Shown here: positions 14,881 through 23,047 of the stretch, in pieces
How positions within the stretch are numbered: the first letter of the stretch is position 1
How the letters are laid out: each line of letters begins with the position of its first letter
DNA from: UBA9653 sp014859835
GTDB taxonomy: Archaea > Thermoplasmatota > Thermoplasmata > UBA10834
Direction of reading: 5' to 3'
Assembly (NCBI GenBank): GCA_014859835.1
Contig: JACZKW010000050.1
Location: forward strand, 1 to 34,781
Length of the DNA stretch: 34,781 nucleotides
Made by a program: the position numbers and the translations under genes
The notes under the pieces: model-generated
What the model was told of the DNA's origin: nothing
The model's input: the letters and a program-made list of their open reading frames with translations, nothing else
Databases searched by the model: none

Positions 14881-15984
14881 ATGAAGTCCCTCGTCGACAG
14901 TGCCCTCACAGCAATTGAAGAAGAGCAGATGAAGAGGCCGGAAGGTTTCCAATCCTTCACGGCAGAAGATGAGGAGCTGCAGAAGATACTCCAAGGTCTG
15001 AAGACCACCATTAGGATCTTCGGATGCGGTGGAGGCGGCTCCAACACGATAAACAGGCTTGCTGAGGCGGGCATCACCGGAGCTGAGCTGTACGCTGCGA
15101 ACACCGACGCACAGCATCTCCTTATGACGCGCGCGCCACACAAGATACTTCTCGGAAGGCGTGTCACTAGAGGGCTCGGGGCAGGCGCCTTGCCACAGGT
15201 CGGTGAGGAGGCTGCCAGGGAGGCGGAGGAAGAGATTAAGAAGTCCGTCATCGGAGCCGATATAGTATTCGTCACATGCGGTCTCGGTGGTGGTACCGGG
15301 ACAGGTTCTGCGCCATTCGTCGCTCAGGTGGCGAAGGAGTGCGGAGCGCTCACGATCGCAATATGCACATACCCGTTCCAGGCAGAAGGCTCGATAAGGG
15401 CCGAGAACGCGGAATGGGGACTGGACCGGCTGAGGAGCGTCGCGGACACTGTCATCGTGATACCAAACGATAAGCTCCTGGAGATCGTCCCCAAGCTATC
15501 CCTGAACGCGGCGTTCAAGGTGGCGGACGAGGTCCTTATGAGATCAATAAAGGGCATCACGGAGATAGTCACCAAACCCGGACTGGTAAATCTGGATTTC
15601 AACGATATCAAGACAGTTATGAAGGCTGGCGGAGTCGCCATGATAGGGCTAGGCGAATCGGACGACGACGACAGAGCAGTCGCGGCGGTCACCGAAGCCA
15701 TCAACTCACCGTTGATAGAGCTGGACATATCCGAAGCGACCGCAGCGCTCGTCAACGTCACGGGAGGTTCCGACATGACCGTGAGCGAGGCTGAACAGGT
15801 CGCCGAAGTCATCCAGTCGAAGATCAGCCCAGGTGCGAGGATCATCTGGGGTGCGGCCATCGACGAGACCCTCGAGAGGACAATTAGGGTCATGGTCGTC
15901 ATAACCGGAGTGAAGTCCAGGCACATCCTGGGCCCAAAGAAGAACAGGAAGAACGAGGCGATGGGGCTGGACTTCATCAAGTAG
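14881..15984 (+). CDS. ftsZ: Cell division protein FtsZ, tandem copy B
   Basis: A 367-residue FtsZ following copy A by 127 bases. Motifs: FGCGGGGSNTINRL near residue 47, YAANTDAQHLL, GLGGGTGTG at 134-142 and the T7 loop GLVNLDFNDIKTVM. I chose the ATG at 14881 because MKSLVDSAL aligns with MRSLVEDAI of copy A and GGAGG lies 8 bases upstream. The longer frame from 14830 adds 17 residues without similarity. It shares long conserved stretches with copy A, including a 34-base identical run. secE begins 22 bases after the stop, so ftsZ-secE-spt5 probably form one transcription unit. Confidence 0.95.
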   Translation: MKSLVDSALTAIEEEQMKRPEGFQSFTAEDEELQKILQGLKTTIRIFGCGGGGSNTINRLAEAGITGAELYAANTDAQHLLMTRAPHKILLGRRVTRGLGAGALPQVGEEAAREAEEEIKKSVIGADIVFVTCGLGGGTGTGSAPFVAQVAKECGALTIAICTYPFQAEGSIRAENAEWGLDRLRSVADTVIVIPNDKLLEIVPKLSLNAAFKVADEVLMRSIKGITEIVTKPGLVNLDFNDIKTVMKAGGVAMIGLGESDDDDRAVAAVTEAINSPLIELDISEATAALVNVTGGSDMTVSEAEQVAEVIQSKISPGARIIWGAAIDETLERTIRVMVVITGVKSRHILGPKKNRKNEAMGLDFIK

Positions 15985-16006
15985 GTGCGAACAGGACAGG
16001 AACAAA

Positions 16007-16246
16007 ATGGCAGACATAATTGACAAATCCTGGGATCTTCAGAGGAAGATCGAGGAGAAGACCAAGCACGTCGGAAAGGGCAAGTACGGCAGAGTGCTGA
16101 AGATGGCGCGCAAACCGACGGGCGAGGAGTACGTCAAGGTCACTCAGACCGTAGCCATAGGGCTGGCTCTGGTCGGAGGGCTTGGATTCCTGATCTATTG
16201 GATCTTCGAATACGGTTCCGACATGATCATCAAGGCGTTCAGCTGA
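16007..16246 (+). CDS. secE: Preprotein translocase subunit SecE (Sec61 gamma)
   Basis: A 79-residue tail-anchored membrane protein. A polar amphipathic N-terminal helix (residues 1-45, ending ARKPTGEEYVKVTQ) is followed by one membrane span, VAIGLALVGGLGFLIYWIF. KPTGEEYVKV is the conserved archaeal SecE/Sec61gamma element. It forms the SecYE(beta) channel with SecY. Linkage between ftsZ and spt5 is the standard archaeal arrangement and supports the call. The next gene (spt5) starts 33 bases later. Confidence 0.92.
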   Translation: MADIIDKSWDLQRKIEEKTKHVGKGKYGRVLKMARKPTGEEYVKVTQTVAIGLALVGGLGFLIYWIFEYGSDMIIKAFS

Positions 16247-16279
16247 GGTTTCAGCACTATGGAGATATGAGGGATTATT

Positions 16280-17197
16280 TTGGAATTGGTTGATGTAAAT
16301 TCAAAGAAGCAGGAACCGAAGAAGGAAGCGGACCACCCTGCGCCGTCTGGCTCGAAGAGCTTGCAGTTCGTTATCCAAGGGGAGACTAATAGGTCGGTCC
16401 CGTCTGGCGATTCAACCGAGTGCGAGATGAGTCTGAAGGTCCTAGACGACGGGCAGACACATTCAGTCTCATTGAAGGTCGACACCGTATTCTCCGCGAC
16501 CGAGGAGGGCTCACCGGAATGGTTCGTCAAGCTCTACGACGCGGTCGGGGTTGTCTGGGAGAACACGCCATCAGCCGACCAGACCAACGAGGCCTCATTC
16601 GACATCATGCCTGGTGAGGAGAAGAACCTCACCCTGAAGATCAACTCGCCTTCTGGTGCTAGGTTCGGAGACAAGGTGACCGTGCTGATCAGCGTGGCGC
16701 TCAAGGATGATCCCGGCATCAGCGATGTCGTCACCATACAGGCCACTGCCAGACAATCTATCCTGGCGGTCAAGACATCAATAGGTCACGAGAAGACGGT
16801 CGCGGATTCCATCGCCAGCAGGGCGAAGCCGAAGCCGATGGGAGTGTTCGCAATTCTATCACCGGCGACGATTCGAGGCTACGTCTTCGTCGAGGCGATG
16901 AACACGGACGGCCTCAGGGAAGTGGTGAAGGGTGTCAGGCGCACGAGGGGCATGGTCAAGGGAGAGACCACCTTCGCCGAGATCGAGCACTTCCTGACGC
17001 CGAAACCCATAGTGGCCGGCATAGTCGAAGGAGACATAGTCGAACTCATAGCTGGACCGTTCAAGGGTGAGAAGGCCAGGGTCAAGCAGATCGATCAGAA
17101 CAAGGAAGAGATAACTGTCGAACTATTCGAGGCGATGGTCCCGATCCCGGTGACTATACGGGGAGACCACGTCCGAGTTCTTGAAAAGGAGAAGTGA
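16280..17197 (+). CDS. spt5: Transcription elongation factor Spt5 (NusG) with an N-terminal Ig-like domain
   Basis: Archaeal Spt5 binds the RNA polymerase clamp and raises processivity. The C-terminal half is typical: NGN domain at about residues 159-242 (ILAVKTSIGHEKTVADSI, TIRGYVFVEA, VRRTRGMVKG) and KOW domain at 248-300 (IVEGDIVELIAGPFKGEKAR). Most archaeal Spt5 proteins are about 150 residues; this one has 305. The extra N-terminal portion (about 26-157) is predicted all-beta and resembles NEW3/CARDB-type Ig-like modules: SFDIMPGEEKNLTLKINSP and FGDKVTVLISVAL. It has no signal peptide. The start is TTG at 16280, with GAGGG at 16268-16273. Without the TTG, no start of similar quality precedes the NGN domain. 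The stop overlaps the region just before rpl11. Confidence 0.9.
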   Translation: MELVDVNSKKQEPKKEADHPAPSGSKSLQFVIQGETNRSVPSGDSTECEMSLKVLDDGQTHSVSLKVDTVFSATEEGSPEWFVKLYDAVGVVWENTPSADQTNEASFDIMPGEEKNLTLKINSPSGARFGDKVTVLISVALKDDPGISDVVTIQATARQSILAVKTSIGHEKTVADSIASRAKPKPMGVFAILSPATIRGYVFVEAMNTDGLREVVKGVRRTRGMVKGETTFAEIEHFLTPKPIVAGIVEGDIVELIAGPFKGEKARVKQIDQNKEEITVELFEAMVPIPVTIRGDHVRVLEKEK

Positions 17198-17202
17198 GCT
17201 CA

Positions 17203-17676
17203 ATGGTAGAGAAACTCGAAGTCCTAGTGGACGGGGGAAAGGCAACACCTGGACCACCACTTGGTCCGGCACTCGGTCCAATGGGAGTCAACGTGATACA
17301 GGTAGTAAACGCAATCAACGAGAAGACGAAGGCTTTCGCAGGCATGAAGGTGCCAATCACACTCACCGTGGATCCCAAGACGAAGGGTTTTGAGATCAAG
17401 GTTGGTACGCCGCCCACGACCGCGCTGATCTTGAAGGAGATCAAGATCGAGAAGGGGAGCGGTAACCCCAAGTCGACCAAGGTCGGGAACCTGAGCATCC
17501 AGCAGGCTCTGAAGATCGCAGAGATGAAGAAGGACTCGATGCTGGGCAAGGACAAGAAGTCCAGGTTCAGAGAGGTCGTCGGGACCTGTACATCCATGGG
17601 TGTGACCGTGGATGGCAAGGATCCCAAGGACATCATCAAGGAAATGGACGCGGGCGGCTACGCGGGCGTTTTCTAA
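17203..17676 (+). CDS. rpl11: 50S ribosomal protein L11 (uL11)
   Basis: Binds the GTPase-associated centre of 23S rRNA and forms the stalk base with L10. The N-terminal proline-rich motif GGKATPGPPLGPALGPMGVN is diagnostic. The C-terminal rRNA-binding domain includes GTPPTTALILKE and GTCTSMGVTVDGKDPKDI. I chose the ATG at 17203, giving MVEKLEVLVDGG; a GTG at 17194 overlaps the spt5 stop and sits too close to GGAG. Length is 157 residues. The gene ends the first ribosomal segment; rpl1 is 1.6 kb away beyond an inverted oxidoreductase gene, where many archaea have rpl1 directly next. Confidence 0.96.
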   Translation: MVEKLEVLVDGGKATPGPPLGPALGPMGVNVIQVVNAINEKTKAFAGMKVPITLTVDPKTKGFEIKVGTPPTTALILKEIKIEKGSGNPKSTKVGNLSIQQALKIAEMKKDSMLGKDKKSRFREVVGTCTSMGVTVDGKDPKDIIKEMDAGGYAGVF

Positions 17677-17701
17677 TACGACCTGACTCGTGCGGAGACT
17701 G

Positions 17702-19135
17702 TCAATTCTTAGCTGCGCCCCTGGCGAGCTTCAGCCTGACCGCCTCGCATGCAATCGTGATCACATCCATGGTAGGTGCCGCCGGAGGACAATAGGCGGT
17801 CTCCAGCTGCGCGAAATCGTGCACCGTCATGCCAGCCTGTAGCGCGACTGCATACGCGTTCACCCGCATGTGGACTCTATCCTCCCCGACGATCTGAGCA
17901 CCGAGTATCTTTCCATCGTCCGGGTGTGCGAGGACCTTCACATATATCTCCTTCCTGCCTGGGAAGTAATCCGGCAGCGTGAACCCTCGAACCTTCCCGA
18001 TGATTGGCTTGATTCCATGCTGTTCCAGCTGCGCAGAGGTGGGCCCTACTGCAGCCACCTGACATCCGAAAGGCTCCGTGGCCCTCGTCTGCAGGAAACC
18101 TTTCGGCAACCTCTCGTCCCCTCCCGCGGCATTGATGCCGGCCACCATGGCCATCTTGACGGCTATCGTGCCCAATCCGCTCACGGTCGGCGTCCCCGTT
18201 ATCAGATCAGGATACTCTGTGCAGTCGCCCACGGAGAAGACGTCTTTCACGCATGTCTCGCACCTGTCATCCACAACGATCTGCTTGGTGTTCCCGACAT
18301 CGCATCCGACCTGCTTGGCCAGCCTTGTCTCTCCTCTCTGGCCGGTAGCTATGACGATCAAATCGGCGTAGAACGTCCGCTCCTCTTTGGTCTTACGGTC
18401 AACTGCGACGACACAGTTCGCGCGGTCATCGCCCAGTATCTCGGTGACCTCGTACTCGTTGAACATCTTCACATCATGTCCCCGGATAGCATCGGCCATC
18501 ATCTGGGCCATGTCATCGTCGACCATCGCGAGTATGCAGTTTGAGAGGTACTCGATTATGGTCACCTTGCATCCACGCACCATGAGGGCCTCCGCCACCT
18601 CCAAACCGACCAGGCCAGCGCCAACGACCACTGCGCGCTTGCCCTTGGACGCCAGGGATTGTATCCCTCTGGCATCCTCGATCGTCCGAAGCACGAATAC
18701 ACCTTGCTTCAACTCCTTGCCGCCGTCCTTGAACGCGCCCTTGATGTTGGGCACCCAAGCCATCGCGCCTGTCGCCAGGACCAGGCAGTCATAAGGGATC
18801 TCGACCTCCACACCGTCGGCCTTCCTAGCGTGGACCACCTTGGACCCCGGATCCACGGATGTGACCTCGGTACCGAGCATGACACCAATCCTGTTCCTCT
18901 TCAATCGCTCCTCGGGTGCCTCGATCAGGTTGGTCAGTTCGGGTATGATCCCGGATATGCCATAGGGCAGGCCGCAGCGAGAATACTGCGGATAGTTCTC
19001 TCGTTCTACCATTGTAATCTCGGCTGCACGGTCCGTTTTCCTAGCGAACTGGGCGGCCGTACCTCCGCCGCAACCAGCGCCGACTATCACTATCCTCCGA
19101 ACCAATCTGCTCACCCTCTGAGGCATGTCATGCAT
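17702..19135 (-). CDS. FAD-dependent pyridine nucleotide-disulfide oxidoreductase (CoA-disulfide reductase / NADH oxidase type)
   Basis: A 477-residue flavoprotein. The FAD Rossmann motif IVIVGAGCGGGTAA is at about residues 15-28, and the redox cysteine is Cys54 in YSRCGLPYGISG; the single-cysteine active site is typical of CoA-disulfide reductases and NADH oxidases. AVVVGAGLVGLEVAEAL is the NAD(P) Rossmann motif, and VFSVGDCTEY is the second FAD contact. The C-terminal dimerisation domain ends with AYCPPAAPTMDVI. It likely reduces a low-molecular-weight disulfide or oxygen/sulfur with NAD(P)H; the exact substrate is not readable. It is inserted in reverse orientation between rpl11 and rpl1. 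Confidence 0.85.
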   Translation of the reverse strand: MHDMPQRVSRLVRRIVIVGAGCGGGTAAQFARKTDRAAEITMVERENYPQYSRCGLPYGISGIIPELTNLIEAPEERLKRNRIGVMLGTEVTSVDPGSKVVHARKADGVEVEIPYDCLVLATGAMAWVPNIKGAFKDGGKELKQGVFVLRTIEDARGIQSLASKGKRAVVVGAGLVGLEVAEALMVRGCKVTIIEYLSNCILAMVDDDMAQMMADAIRGHDVKMFNEYEVTEILGDDRANCVVAVDRKTKEERTFYADLIVIATGQRGETRLAKQVGCDVGNTKQIVVDDRCETCVKDVFSVGDCTEYPDLITGTPTVSGLGTIAVKMAMVAGINAAGGDERLPKGFLQTRATEPFGCQVAAVGPTSAQLEQHGIKPIIGKVRGFTLPDYFPGRKEIYVKVLAHPDDGKILGAQIVGEDRVHMRVNAYAVALQAGMTVHDFAQLETAYCPPAAPTMDVITIACEAVRLKLARGAAKN

Positions 19136-19232
19136 TGCCCCGGCAGCGTTAAATCATTTGCCTGATGGTGCCATGAGGAGCGCAGACGGCCCCTAGCCAG
19201 TCGCCAGATGACGGCTTTGGAGACGCGAAAGA

Positions 19233-19240
19233 CTTATAAA
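19233..19240 (+). promoter_or_regulatory. TATA box of the rpl1-rpl10-rpl12 operon
   Basis: CTTATAAA, preceded by the purine-rich GCGAAAGA (BRE-like), predicts a start site near 19265 and a leader of about 55 bases before the rpl1 GTG. The operon needs its own promoter because the inverted oxidoreductase gene cuts it off from spt5-rpl11. L1 represses its own mRNA in methanogens; I did not identify a clear L1-binding mimic here. Confidence 0.65.
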
Positions 19241-19318
19241 CCAATTCGTCATTCGCTCATTTCCCTAGGCGTGTAGGAGAGCTTTCGTGCTCGCAGGGAC
19301 TACAGCGGAGGGTTCACA

Positions 19319-19957
19319 GTGGTAGACCAACATCTGATTGAAATCATGAAGAAGCTCCAGACCGAGTCCAAGAAAAGGAATTTTGTAGAATCGGTCGAGC
19401 TCGCGGTTAACCTCAAGGACATTGACCTAAGCAATCCGAAGAACAGGATCCAAGAGGAGATCATGCTCCCACACGGACGTGGGAGAGAGATCAAGGTCGG
19501 CATATTCGGCGGTTCTGAGATGGCAGTGAAGGCAAAAGGGGTCGCCGATGCCATCGTACAACCTGAGGAGATCGAAGAGATAGCCAAGGACAAGACCAAG
19601 GCGAAGAAGTTCGCCAGGGCGAACGATTTCTTCGTCGCTGAAGCGCCTCTGATGCCCACGATCGGTAAGAGGCTGGGCGTAATCCTCGCCCCCAGGGGCA
19701 AGATGCCGAAGCCGATCCCGCCAGGCTCGGACCCGAAATCGATCATCGAGAAGTTGAAGGTGAGCGTCACCGTCAGGACGAAGGACAAGAAGACCTTCCA
19801 TCTGCCAATCGGGACGAAGGAGATGACTCCCGAGCAGCTAGCCGAGAATCTCGATGCGGTAATCAAGAGGCTGACATCCAAGCTGGAGAGGGGCAAGATG
19901 AACATCCGATCGGCCTATGTCAAAACAACCATGGGCCCATCATTCAAGGTGATATGA
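19319..19957 (+). CDS. rpl1: 50S ribosomal protein L1 (uL1)
   Basis: Forms the L1 stalk that controls tRNA exit; in archaea it also represses translation of its own operon. The 212-residue product has the typical core: NFVESVELAVNLKDIDL, PHGRGREIKVGIFGG, ANDFFVAEAPLMPTIGKRLG, LAPRGKMPKPIPPG and the C-terminal KTTMGPSFKV. The GTG start at 19319 has an excellent Shine-Dalgarno (GGAGGG at 19307-19312). The rpl10 ATG begins one base after the stop, so the two genes are translationally coupled. Confidence 0.96.
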   Translation: MVDQHLIEIMKKLQTESKKRNFVESVELAVNLKDIDLSNPKNRIQEEIMLPHGRGREIKVGIFGGSEMAVKAKGVADAIVQPEEIEEIAKDKTKAKKFARANDFFVAEAPLMPTIGKRLGVILAPRGKMPKPIPPGSDPKSIIEKLKVSVTVRTKDKKTFHLPIGTKEMTPEQLAENLDAVIKRLTSKLERGKMNIRSAYVKTTMGPSFKVI

Positions 19958-19958
19958 G

Positions 19959-20969
19959 ATGACGGCGCACGTTGCAGGGCAGAAGAAGCAGGCCGTCGCC
20001 GAACTATCCTCGAGGATAGCCAAGGGGAAGGTCATCGGTGTAGTCGATATCCACGGAGTCCCTGCGCCTGCGTTCCAGACGATCAGGGCGAACCTGCGTG
20101 ACTCAGCTGAGATAATGATGCTAAAGAACTCCCTGATGAAGCTCGCCCTGCAGGATGTGGGGAAGCAGATCAAGGGGGTCGAGACGCTCACCGATGTTGT
20201 CGACGGTCAGTGTGCGGTGGTCATATCTTCGCTCAACCCATTCAAGTTGTTCAGGCAGTTGGACGCCACCAAGACCAAGATGCCAGCGAAGGGAGGAGAG
20301 ATATCCCCCGAGGACATCGTGATCAAGGCTGGCGACACGCCATTCAAGCCCGGCCCGATCGTGGGAGACCTGCAGAAGGCGGGACTTCCTGCGGCGATCG
20401 AGCGTGGGAAAGTGGTCATTAAGAAGGACAAGGTGCTGGTGAAGAAGGGCGAGACGATATCCAGGGATGTCGCGCTCGTCCTCTCGAAGCTCGAGATATA
20501 CCCCATGACTGTGGGTCTCGGTCTTCACGCGGCCTGCGAGAATGGCATCGTATACGGCAAGGACGTCCTCGCGATTGATTATGATGCATACCTTTCAAAT
20601 GTGCTGCAGGCTGCGGCCGGTGCCCTCAACCTGGCAGTCTTCGTATCCTTCCCGACTACTGTGTCTATAAGGCCGATGCTTTCGAAGGCACACATGGACG
20701 CGTTGAACCTCGCGGTCAACGCGAGCATCGCGAACGAGGAGACTATCAAGCTCATGTTGTCGAAGGCGAACGCCCAGATGTTGTCCCTCGCGTCCAAGGT
20801 CTCCACGGAGGGGTTGGACGACGAGCTCAAGGGCATTCTGAGCGCAGTCCCTAAGCCATCAGAGCCGAAGTCCGATGGTGGCAAGAAGGAAGAGAAGAAA
20901 GAGGACAAGAAGGAAGAGAAGGTCTCTGAGGATGAGGCTGCGGCCGGCCTCGGGGCACTATTCGGATAA
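19959..20969 (+). CDS. rpl10: 50S ribosomal protein L10 (uL10 / P0)
   Basis: Stalk base protein that carries several L12 dimers and recruits translation factors. It has 336 residues, the archaeal/eukaryotic P0 length. The N-terminal rRNA-binding domain (about residues 1-110) and the archaeal insertion domain (GGEISPEDIVIKAGDTPFKPG and KVLVKKGETISRDVALVLSKL) are present. The long spine helices that bind L12 follow (SKAHMDALNLAVNA, SKANAQMLSLASKV). The end is a charged linker (KKEEKKEDKKEEKVSEDEAA) and the common GLGALFG tail that contacts elongation factors. The tail nearly matches that of L12. Confidence 0.96.
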   Translation: MTAHVAGQKKQAVAELSSRIAKGKVIGVVDIHGVPAPAFQTIRANLRDSAEIMMLKNSLMKLALQDVGKQIKGVETLTDVVDGQCAVVISSLNPFKLFRQLDATKTKMPAKGGEISPEDIVIKAGDTPFKPGPIVGDLQKAGLPAAIERGKVVIKKDKVLVKKGETISRDVALVLSKLEIYPMTVGLGLHAACENGIVYGKDVLAIDYDAYLSNVLQAAAGALNLAVFVSFPTTVSIRPMLSKAHMDALNLAVNASIANEETIKLMLSKANAQMLSLASKVSTEGLDDELKGILSAVPKPSEPKSDGGKKEEKKEDKKEEKVSEDEAAAGLGALFG

Positions 20970-20990
20970 TCGATGTAAGGAGGCAGAAGA

Positions 20991-21296
20991 ATGGAGTATG
21001 TGTACAGCGCGATGGTCCTGCATGCGGCGAAGAAGCCGGTGACAGAAGAGAGCATAACGAGCGTCCTGAAGGCCGCCGGTGTCACGCCGGATGCGACACG
21101 CGTCAAGGCTTTGACCGCGGCCCTCGATGGTGTCGACATAGACGAAGCGATCGCAACTGCAGTCGCTGCACCTGTGGCCGCTGCGGCGCCAGCTGCGGGA
21201 TCCGCTGAGAAGAAGGAAGATAAGAAAGAAGAGAAAGAGGAAAAGGGAGTCTCTGAGGATGAGGCGGCAGCTGGTCTCAGCGCGCTCTTCGGCTGA
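20991..21296 (+). CDS. rpl12: 50S ribosomal protein L12 (P1/P2 type)
   Basis: Acidic stalk protein of 101 residues, archaeal P1/P2 type. MEYVYSAMVLHAAKKPVTEE starts the helical dimerisation/L10-binding domain (about residues 1-58). An alanine-rich hinge (ATAVAAPVAAAAPAAG) and a charged segment (KKEDKKEEKEEKG) follow. The end, SEDEAAAGLSALFG, is the factor-binding tail shared with L10. It starts 21 bases after rpl10, with AAGGAGGC as Shine-Dalgarno, and is last in the operon. A TTTTT run at 21303-21307 follows the stop. Confidence 0.96.
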   Translation: MEYVYSAMVLHAAKKPVTEESITSVLKAAGVTPDATRVKALTAALDGVDIDEAIATAVAAPVAAAAPAAGSAEKKEDKKEEKEEKGVSEDEAAAGLSALFG

Positions 21297-21302
21297 AACC
21301 AC

Positions 21303-21307
21303 CTTTT
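21303..21307 (+). terminator. T-run after rpl12
   Basis: TTTTT lies 7 bases after the rpl12 stop with no clear hairpin. T-runs are the main archaeal intrinsic termination signal, and the next gene is convergent, so a terminator is expected here. Confidence 0.35.
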
Positions 21308-21412
21308 TACTGTTCTCTCAAACCTCTTCTTTGAATCCCTTAATCCATCCACTTTGGATGGACCATCATCCTATATCGGGCAGAGTCGCAGCTGCGCGGA
21401 CGTCCTACGAGC

Positions 21413-21760
21413 TCAGTCCTGTTCGAGCATCTTCGACATTTCCTTCTCGAATATCGATACCAGCTCGTGCCCTATCTCCTTCCGCATCTCTGGAGGCACC
21501 ATGGAGATGCCGAGCTTAGCACCGCACTTGCCGATCTTCAGCAGGGCGTATGCCTCGTGGAGCTTCGCCTCGAGCATCTCCTCGATGGCCTTCTTCAGCT
21601 CCGCTCTCAACGCAGGGTCCGCGTCGAGTTTCGCCCTCATGTGCCTCTTGATCTCGTCCTTCACGAGCTCCTGGACAGCATCGACGATGAGCGTCTCCGA
21701 CTGCAGCATTGATTTCGTGCCCTTCAGCACCGAACTGATGATATCCTCTTCCGAAGCCAT
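21413..21760 (-). CDS. Conserved-looking small helical protein of unknown function
   Basis: 115 residues, predicted almost entirely alpha-helical with heptad-like spacing and many charged residues: VQELVKDEIKRHMRAKL, LRAELKKAIEEMLEAKLHEAY, then KLGISMVPPEMRKEIGHEL and a final amphipathic helix EKEMSKMLEQD. No signal peptide or membrane segment. I do not recognise a family. The ATG at 21760 is preceded by GTGTGAGG. A much longer frame runs upstream across cdc6, but only this part has sensible composition. It diverges from cdc6 and is convergent with rpl12. Confidence 0.7.
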   Translation of the reverse strand: MASEEDIISSVLKGTKSMLQSETLIVDAVQELVKDEIKRHMRAKLDADPALRAELKKAIEEMLEAKLHEAYALLKIGKCGAKLGISMVPPEMRKEIGHELVSIFEKEMSKMLEQD

Positions 21761-21828
21761 CCTCACACCGCCCTTCGACCGATGTATTGGCATAAAATCA
21801 TTTGCCTGAGCACATCGACGCGAATCCT

Positions 21829-21837
21829 TTAAAATAC
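21829..21837 (+). promoter_or_regulatory. TATA box of cdc6
   Basis: TTTAAAATA lies about 45 bases before the cdc6 ATG at 21878, giving a predicted start site near 21860 and a short leader. I looked for origin-recognition-box repeats in the 117-base divergent region and saw none. Confidence 0.55.
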
Positions 21838-21877
21838 GGCGAAGTAGATAGCCAGCCGAGTCCTCAGGCGGAGTCAG

Positions 21878-23047
21878 ATGTGGGAATCCATTGGTAAGAG
21901 CGTTTTCAAGGATCAACGTACCCTGTCGTTCGACTACGTCCCGCCCAAACTCGTGCACAGAGAGACGCACATGCGAAAGCTGGTCATGCTCTTCAGGCCC
22001 GTCTTCGAGGAGAATGCCTCGCAGAACGCCGTGCTCACGGGCAGCGTTGGAACCGGCAAGACGGCTACTGCCAAGAGATTCTGCATGGACCTCAAGGAGC
22101 ACGGCGAGAAGAAGCAGGTGGCAATCGATTGGACCATCGTCAACTGCAGGCAGAGGAACAGCGAATCCGCAGTGGTCCTGCAGATAGTGAACCACTTCCA
22201 GCCCAACTTCCCCGACAGAGGTTTCAGCATAACTGAGATGCTCAGTATCCTCAGGAAGGATCTCGAGAAGCGCAAAATACACCTGGTCGTGGCCCTCGAT
22301 GAAGCCGATGTGCTCCTGAAGAAGGCCGGTCCGGACATAATCTACAAACTCACGCGGTTCGGCGAGGAGAAGGTCGACTCCAGACCGCTCGTTTCGGTCA
22401 TACTGATATCCCAGAAGAACATCTTCGACATGATCGATCCAGCATCTGCCAGCACATTCAAGCGGACCAATGTGGTCGAGTTCGGGAAATACACCTGCGA
22501 GGAGCTGAGGGACATAATAGCCCAGAGGGCCGAACTCGCGCTGCACGAAGGTTCCGTGGACGATGATTCCGTTGACCTCATGGCAGAGGTTTCCTCCGAA
22601 TGGGGTGATGCTAGATTCGCTATCGAGATCCTGGAGAAGGCAGGCATGCTGGCCGATGAGGAAGGGCAGGGCATGATCAATGTGGAGCACGTAAGGGGCG
22701 CTAAGGCCGAGGCTTACAGCTCCATAACCGAATCGAAGTTGAGTTGCCTCGATAAGCATCAGAAGCTCACGCTCCTTGGGATCGCGAGGGCATCCAAGGG
22801 CAAGGCATACATAACAACCAAGGACGCGGAATCGGCCTATAGCGTCGCGTGCGAGGAGTACGACGAGAAGCCGCGGGCACACACCGCGTTCTGGACATTG
22901 ATGAAGGATCTTGATATGCTCGGTGTCGTGAGCGCCAAGAAGAGCGGGCTAGGCATATCGGGAAAGACGACAGTCATAACCCTTCTAGACATCCCGGCGA
23001 AGGTTCTTCAGCAGAAGGTTTCGCAGATGCTAGATGAATCTATCTGA
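21878..23047 (+). CDS. cdc6: ORC1/Cdc6-type replication initiator
   Basis: AAA+ ATPase that marks archaeal replication origins and helps load MCM. The N-terminal RTLSFDYVPPKLVHRETHMRKL is the usual Cdc6 lead-in. Walker A is GSVGTGKT (residues 55-62), Walker B LVVALDEAD (136-144), and sensor 1 lies in VSVILISQKN. The C-terminal part (about residues 280-389, LSCLDKHQKLTLLGIARASK and following) is the winged helix that binds origin DNA. Length is 389 residues. The DUF835 gene begins inside its last 14 bases, so the two are co-transcribed. Whether an origin is adjacent cannot be seen. Confidence 0.93.
   Translation: MWESIGKSVFKDQRTLSFDYVPPKLVHRETHMRKLVMLFRPVFEENASQNAVLTGSVGTGKTATAKRFCMDLKEHGEKKQVAIDWTIVNCRQRNSESAVVLQIVNHFQPNFPDRGFSITEMLSILRKDLEKRKIHLVVALDEADVLLKKAGPDIIYKLTRFGEEKVDSRPLVSVILISQKNIFDMIDPASASTFKRTNVVEFGKYTCEELRDIIAQRAELALHEGSVDDDSVDLMAEVSSEWGDARFAIEILEKAGMLADEEGQGMINVEHVRGAKAEAYSSITESKLSCLDKHQKLTLLGIARASKGKAYITTKDAESAYSVACEEYDEKPRAHTAFWTLMKDLDMLGVVSAKKSGLGISGKTTVITLLDIPAKVLQQKVSQMLDESI

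Noticed and set aside
21761..21877. Replication origin next to cdc6
   Set aside because: No repeated origin-recognition boxes or A+T-rich unwinding element were visible in the short divergent region.
21413..22882. A 489-codon minus-strand frame antisense to cdc6
   Set aside because: Only its last 115 codons (21413-21760) look like a protein. The rest mirrors cdc6 codon bias and has no family resemblance.
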